From contig NC_063263.1 of the NCBI RefSeq assembly GCF_019578655.1, forward strand, positions 22,133,001 to 22,197,000: DNA of 64,000 bases, in the 5' to 3' direction. Under the pieces are notes generated by a model, which was not told the DNA's origin, did not search any database, and saw nothing but the letters and a program-made list of their open reading frames with translations. The DNA comes from Ricinus communis. Lineage: Eukaryota; Streptophyta; Magnoliopsida; Malpighiales; Euphorbiaceae. Below are positions 58,018 to 64,000 of the stretch, piece after piece (position 1 is the stretch's first letter; every line of letters begins with the position of its first letter). A program made the position numbers and the translations under genes.

Positions 58018-59176
58018 CTTTCAAATTGGAGCTTGATGTTTGATTCTTTAAGCTCCTGCTCTTAAGATTATGAAGATGGAACCAATAAAGAAGAAATAGG
58101 GAGGAGAACACCAATTTAGGATTTCTTGATTTCAAATTATTAAATCTCCAAATTATTAAAGGTGCGTTTTGCTTTAACCAGATGTTTAAATGAAAATGAC
58201 ATCTTATCTGTTTAATGAAAATGACAGCATGACAAATAATTATAGGTCTTCCCTCACACGTAGCCAATTTCACGCCGAAACTATAGTCGAATCAAGCACA
58301 TGACTCGATTTGTCAAAATTGAAGGACATTGTTAAAATTACAAAATACGCAAAAGATGGTGCTTAAATATGCAATTAGGCCTTTATAAAATGATTGATGG
58401 TATTAATATATTCAGCTTTGATGTAGCACGTTTTATCACTTCTTCTACACAATTTTGTTTTCTTTTTTCTTTTTTACTACGATCTTCTTGGAAAGGAAAT
58501 ATTCTTTATTAATAGATCTTCTTCGGTTGGATAGGGCTGTTTCTTTCCTTTTTTTTTTTTTTTTTTTTTTTTTTGAGATTAAGGTTCAATACAATTTTCC
58601 AGTGACAAAAAAATATCTTGTAATTCATGCAGTTAACAAATATAAAAAGCTAATGTGGCATGCGTATCTCCTACCTTCTTTTCCAAAATCTACATGTTAA
58701 ATTATCAATATGAAAAATATATATATATTTCTGTCAACATTCAAAATATTAAAATGAATTTGGTTTAAAAGAAAAAGGAAAAAAAAAGACATGATCTCTG
58801 ATTAGACACTTGATTTACCAAAGAAAAAGAACTCACTTATTCAGACATGGAAATATCAGAATCAAGAAAAGCAGAAACAGCATTGATGTAATTGTCACTT
58901 TCAAATGTAATTGTGCATTGAACCTAATTATAACGTACTTGGTAATGGAATTGTCACTTTCAAATGTAAGACAGTCAATGAAGGTGATGGAATTTAAGCT
59001 GCATATGATTAAGTTCACTAAAGAAGATAATTACATAAAAGAAAACTGTAGAAATAAGTTGAAACAGGATTGTATGCCCAAGTCCATTACAAAAATAAGG
59101 ACTAAAAAACTACTCTCACGAGAAACATTGCATGATTTACTGCATGCATCATTTATTACGAGCGGAAAAAAAATCA
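58018..59176. other. Intergenic region downstream of argininosuccinate synthase
   Basis: AT-rich. Contains a run of about 25 T at 58551-58575 and an (AT) run near 58718. The part next to 59176 should be the 3' UTR of the synthase. Open frames here lack family features. No gene, RNA or element recognised. Confidence 0.6.
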
Positions 59177-62100
59177 TCAGATTCCGTTCTCAAGCATTGC
59201 CCTAACCTTCATTGGAAGACCATAAAGCCGGATGAAGCCAGCTGCATCAGCCTGATCATATATCTTCCCACTCTCAAAGGACGAGATATCTTGCCTGTAC
59301 AGGCTATATGGACTTGTCCGACTAGTTACCAAGACAGAACCCTTGTACAACTTAAGAGTCACAGAACCAGTTGTTTTCTCTGAGATCTTCTCCATGAATG
59401 CATCCATGGATTCGCGCAATGGGTCAAACCACCTACCTGCATACACTAGCTCAGCATACTTGAGGGCAAGCGAATCTTTAACTTGCATCGTTTCTCTATC
59501 TAGTGTTAATGACTCCAGTTCACGTGCAGCGGTGAAGAGAATGGTTCCTCCAGGAGTTTCATAGACTCCACGGCTTTTCATACCAACAAGTCGATTTTCA
59601 ACCATGTCAATACGGCCAATACCATGCCTTCCACCAATCTCATTAAGCTGAGAAAGAAGAGAAGCTGAGGAAAGCTGCTTCCCATTAACTGAAACAGGGA
59701 GGCCTGATACTATCCCAATTTCTATATATCTGGAGTAAGTGCATGGAAAATAAAATGTAATTGAGCAATACAATCAGAGATAGACTAAGATTTGTTGATC
59801 TGAAAATATAACTACTTACTCAGGTTGATTAGGTGCATCTTCTGGATCAACACTCATCATGTACATGTCTTTATTTGGCTCATTAGCTGGGTCTTCCAAG
59901 ATGTCACCCTTTACAGACAAGCCGATAAAATATAAAAGATGCGCAAAATAACCAATTTATATCTAACTAAGGATTTTAGCAATGTTTTAATAACTAAAAT
60001 AAAATGACTTCATTAGATGGTCTTGACAAGTGAGGTAAAAATTCACTAATATTTAGGCCAATACCAAAATTGAATTTGTATGGAAGCTTTTGCAATTGGA
60101 GTGCTGATTCCAAAGCTAATGACATTCCATGATTATTTACAAAAGCTGACCTCCTACACGCAGTAACTTATATAAACCATAAGTAATTCACTAAAATGTT
60201 AAAAAATTTGAAAGAAATCAGGTTGGTTACAAGGAAATTCTTAGACATAAATATTTGCAATAACTAAATGATAATAGAATATCAATCTAGATTCATTCAT
60301 CAAGGAATACCTTCATAAGAATACAAGAGGATAGAAACTGTATGACGAAAGAAAGAAAAACAAACAAAAAGATTGCCTTTTGAACATTTTAATTACTAAG
60401 TTAAATAATAATGCAGATAGGAAATGTCAGCATCCTGTCTAAGAAAGCAATTCAGCTACCAAACCTGCAGGCCTGGTAACGTCAACTCTTTACCAGATCT
60501 TTGTGTTTTTAAGTGTTTATGTAGCTTCAGAAAATAAATAAAGCAGCAAGAGAGTTATTGAGCTGATAATTCTATGTAAACTTGTCACTGCAGATCCCCT
60601 TTAAATTCAGCAAGTTATTTCAATGTTAAACCTCTAAATGGATGAACTTAAAATAACAATTATAGAGACGAGGATTATAGTAAAGGTAATGACTTTACAT
60701 TTGATGCAGTTATGAAGTTGGGATGCTAACCTCATGGCTCAGGTGCCACAAGTTCCTGTCTCTGCTGTATATAGACTTCTTTGTCACAGGAACAGGCACA
60801 TTATGTTTCTTGGCATATTCAATGGCATCTTCTCTCCCCTTGATATCCCATTCTCGCCAAGGAGCCACAACATTTAGTTCAGGATTTAGTGCAAAGAAGG
60901 TCAGTTCAAAGCGAACCTGCATAGATAAATAAGCCACCCAAGGTTGTGTCAAAAAAATATATGCGAAGCGATAAAAGTGTTAATGGCTAAATTGCAAGAT
61001 GTACCTGATCATTTCCTTTCCCTGTGCATCCATGAGCAACAGCATCAGCTCCAACCTCTTTTGCGACATCCACCATGGCCTGTCATACCATTCCAATAGA
61101 AATTGAAAATATCATAAGATTATACATCAACTTCCAAGGGTCATGAAACAAGGAAAATAAACATAATTCATAGAGAGCAAAGAATTCAAAGAGAAAATCT
61201 ATTTCATTTTATTTCATAAATAAGGGATTGGAAGGGGCCACCATCCGTGGTCTAGGAGAAAAAATAAAAATAAAACAAAAAAATGACACGAAGCTGGATA
61301 TCCAGAAAAGGCCACAAACTGCAAATGACATCATAATTTATTTTAGCTGCTTGATATTTATGTTAGTGATTGGTAGAATTAAAATTCACCAAGAAAACCT
61401 CTAAGCTCCCAACCTTAGCAATTACAGGACGTGCCATTGAGGTTCCCAGCAAGTATTTCCTTTCATATATTGCACCAGCTCGCAGGCAAGGGAAAATGTA
61501 ATCTCTTACAAATTCTTCTTGTAAGTCTTTCACCACCAACTGACAAGCCCCACTTGCCTTGGCCTTTTCTTCCAAGCCTTCTAATTCTTTTAATCCCTAA
61601 AGATTCGATCTTCATATCAAGCACATATGTAAAATATACAGTACTGTAACAAATAATTCATAAGAACAATATTCAGTAGATGGTGGGGGGAGGAGGGGTA
61701 TCAAATATGAATGACATACCTGACCAACATCAGCAGTGAAGCAAACAACCTCACAACCATAATTCTCCCTGTAATAATAACAGTACAATGAGAATGTTTC
61801 AAAAAGTACATGCATGTATATTCTCTGCAAAGAGTAATATGGATTCCAATCATTTTTGGACCTCATTTACTCGGGAGAAGTATTTCATATTCTTGATTCA
61901 TTATGCAAGATCTAACTACTTAATTTCTCTTTGTCATTGGAAAAGCCAGAGGACATGCTCATAGAAATTATACTGGACTGCATAACTAATTCAAAGACCC
62001 AGACGATATAATTTTAAACATATGGAGAATACCCTTTGAATTGATTAACTAGTGTTTTTCATTTAACCATGGAAAACATAAATAATAATGCACATTAAAA

Positions 62101-63479
62101 GAAATGAAAGTAAGAGGACAGGAATTTTGCTGCACCGACATGCTTTAACCCAATGGTAAGGCATCTCTTGGCTTAGGCAAAAGACCAAAGTTAGAGTTTT
62201 CTCCCCTCCTATGTAAAAAAAAAAAAAAAAAATTAAACCAAAAAAAAAAAAAAAGAAGAGGCATACTGCTAGATTTTGGCGAAGTGGCAGTGATAGCAAG
62301 AGTTTAGCTAATGTTCAATAAGTCAGGAAAAAAAAAACTATAGCTCTTCATCAAACACAAATTAGTTACCATAAAATCCCCAAATACAAGCACATAGATA
62401 TCACATAATGCTTAATGAGCATTTTTATCTACTCTATAGTCCTTATCGTGTTTAACAATCAAGTGCAAGCTTAAACATATTTACATACCATTATCATAAT
62501 CACAGAAGGCGTAAACAATTTATATGCCAGGATCAAGCTCCCATCCACATGTCTTAAATCTTAACAAAACAATTCTTCAAGACCCACAAACCTAAAGAGT
62601 CCTATTTCTTTTGATAAAAGCTAGCAATAAAAGATAATACAAGGAACATACCTTAACCATGGAACAATGACAGACGTGTCTAAGCCACCACTGTAGGCTA
62701 AAACAACCTTGTTTAATTGGCCGCGTAGCCCTTTACTCTTTGAAGCTTCAGAAACTTCTACTTCTCGATCGCTGGATAAAACTGCTTGAATGGCTATAAA
62801 TAAAAGTCAAACTTAGATGTCAGTATGCAGAATTTATCAACTAAACTATTCAACAGCAGCATCCCTCTGATCCTGATTGCTTAAAATAAACAGTAAATCA
62901 GAATCTCAAGCAATTAATATAATATGCATATTGACATCTCATTCAAATCCTTCTAAATGACTGAAATGCTATAATGATCACTACCCAAAAGCAAATCAAC
63001 AGTGGACAATATAAAAAGTAAAAACGAGATCTTCACATTAAATGAAAAGAACCCACAAATGAAATCAGTAATGGGCCGTCATCTTCAATACCTTTATTTT
63101 GATGAGTTCGAAGAATAACACGTTTAGTACCCGCAAATGCAATACCTTGGAGCTCACCCCTCTTTGCTCCTAACTGCAAAATAAACTCAAATGTAACAAA
63201 ATAATAAGAACAATATATTATCCAATAGTTTAAAATCAAAATAATGAAAATCACTTGACCTTTTTGAATATAGTTGGTGATTTCTTGATAGAGGGTATAT
63301 TATGATTCTGTAGAAACTCATCTAGACATAGAATTGAATCAATTAATAGTTTTGCAAGAAAAGGAATTCCAAACATTATTTATGAAAGAATGTAAGAGTA
63401 GAAACGTAGCAATAGTGCAATACCCACCTCTGTTGGAGTCATGAACTGCAAAATTGAATGATGACGATGATATTGCCAT
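59177..63479 (-). CDS. ASS: Argininosuccinate synthase, plastid-targeted, ten coding exons
   Basis: Joins citrulline and aspartate using ATP to form argininosuccinate, the next-to-last step of arginine synthesis, in the plastid stroma. Coding exons (minus strand): 63479-63428, 63321-63260, 63173-63092, 62793-62652, 61768-61720, 61596-61414, 61079-61005, 60916-60731, 59908-59820, 59729-59177; all joins have GT...AG and keep frame, total 1473 nt, 490 aa, close to the ~490-495 aa of plant homologues. Residues 1 to about 75 are a Ser/Lys/Arg-rich transit peptide. The ATP PP-loop signature is AYSGGLDTS (98-106), and the second signature is [14 protein letters not shown] across exons 7-8. [41 protein letters not shown] and [10 protein letters not shown] are family blocks. 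Exon 2's acceptor was chosen because the nearer AG would give a stop. Appears intact. Confidence 0.95.
62128..62237 (+). mobile_element. Possible tRNA-derived SINE in an intron of the synthase gene
   Basis: ACCCAATGGTAAGGCATCTC resembles the A-box region and AAAGTTAGAGTTTTC the B-box region of plant tRNA-derived SINEs, followed after a pyrimidine-rich stretch by an A-run (62215-62232) and a second A-run (62241-62254). It lies antisense in the intron between exons 4 and 5. No clear target duplication, so the call is tentative. Confidence 0.4.
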
Positions 63480-64000
63480 GTTTTTCTCTGTGTCTACTTC
63501 AGTAAACTCTTTGGATTCTTTTGTGTCCGTTTATTACTTTAAAACATAAAAGACACGAAATAATTTGTTAATTAGGGTTTTAGGCTTTTAACCAGGTTTT
63601 CATTCATTTATTACACTTTCAAGGGCAACTAATGTCCAAATCAAAATAATTATGAATTGTTTAAAGGCTTAATGAGCCTATCTATCCTAAACTTTGACTA
63701 GATTTCCATATTTATCCTATATTAAAAAAATGTAACAATTTGGTGTATGAACTTTATGCTGTATTACAATTTTATCCTCAATTAGAATGGTGTGTGACTT
63801 AGCTTATGTGTCACGGGCCGCCTCACAACCAGGCAAGGAAGGAGACATATGTGGCATGTCGATGTGGCATTCCTTTGCTGGGATGTCTTATAACCAAAAG
63901 CGCCTTGTTTTACTTTAAAACTCAGCATTTTGCTAGCAAAAGAAAACGTTCTCGTTCTCCAAGATGTTAAAAGGCAAAATCGGATGAAAAGTAGCATTGA
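63480..64000. other. Upstream region of argininosuccinate synthase
   Basis: Presumed 5' leader and promoter for the minus-strand gene. The start codon context is AAAAACATGGCA, a good plant context. No clear TATA box. From about 63665 the text (TATCCTAAACTTTGACTAG, TTTGGTGTATGAACTTTATG) has the style of a common plant dispersed repeat, but no ends were found. No gene seen. Confidence 0.5.

Noticed and set aside
58810..59205. 131-codon plus-strand frame downstream of the synthase gene.
   Set aside because: Overlaps the end of the synthase coding sequence on the other strand; no domain, biased Lys/Asn content of AT-rich DNA.
63782..63997. 71-codon minus-strand frame at the window end as an upstream exon of the synthase.
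   Set aside because: The synthase reads complete from 63479 with its own start and transit peptide; the frame has no matching splice site or similarity.

Overview
The window is nuclear DNA of a flowering plant, almost certainly a eudicot. It holds one intact housekeeping gene with spliced plant-type introns (argininosuccinate synthase, right end, minus strand). The rest is AT-rich, transposon-dense sequence: Mutator-like elements, hAT and LINE relics, a Ty3/Gypsy element and solo LTRs. The species cannot be named from the sequence alone.

Layout. 1-6.34 kb: end of a Mutator-like (MULE) transposase relic followed by a plant-mobile-domain (PMD) relic split by a nonautonomous hAT element. 6.34-11.46 kb: cluster of small secreted cysteine-rich genes of the prolamin-like (ECA1-type) family on the minus strand, genes 1 and 2, each in a repeated ~2.1 kb unit. 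11.47-12.66 kb: old LTR fragment joined to a LINE fragment. 12.8-20.3 kb: second MULE+PMD copy, with a tRNA-His sequence of organellar type inside it and a second hAT copy. 20.3-29.7 kb: second prolamin-like block, gene 3 (nonsense mutant) and gene 4, split by a 3.15 kb solo LTR. 29.7-37.5 kb: second LTR-fragment/LINE copy, interrupted by a 6.6 kb minus-strand Ty3/Gypsy element. 37.6-44.2 kb: third MULE+PMD copy, again with the tRNA-His sequence but without the hAT. 44.2-51.2 kb: AT-rich tandem array of ~550-560 bp units. 51.2-57.05 kb: a different MULE relic, split by a 2.83 kb solo LTR. 57.5-58.0 kb: GRF-type zinc-finger gene relic. 59.2-63.5 kb: argininosuccinate synthase, ten coding exons.

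History that can be read. [MULE-PMD]-[prolamin-like genes]-[LTR fragment/LINE] is a large segmental tandem duplication. All three MULE copies share the same internal stop codon and the same substituted residue at a catalytic Asp position, so they multiplied by duplication after the transposase had died. Copies without an insertion give pre-insertion sequences for the hAT and Gypsy elements. Target-site duplications could be read directly for the hAT (8 bp), both solo LTRs (5 bp each) and the Gypsy element (5 bp).

Function. The parts likely to matter to the plant are the argininosuccinate synthase gene (plastid arginine synthesis) and up to three open prolamin-like genes (family proteins are secreted and often reproductive). 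I saw no new enzymatic system. The most unusual structures are the dead MULE-PMD composite carrying a tRNA-His sequence, the orphan prolamin-gene promoters that point antisense into the PMD relics, and the tandem array with signs of higher-order repetition.
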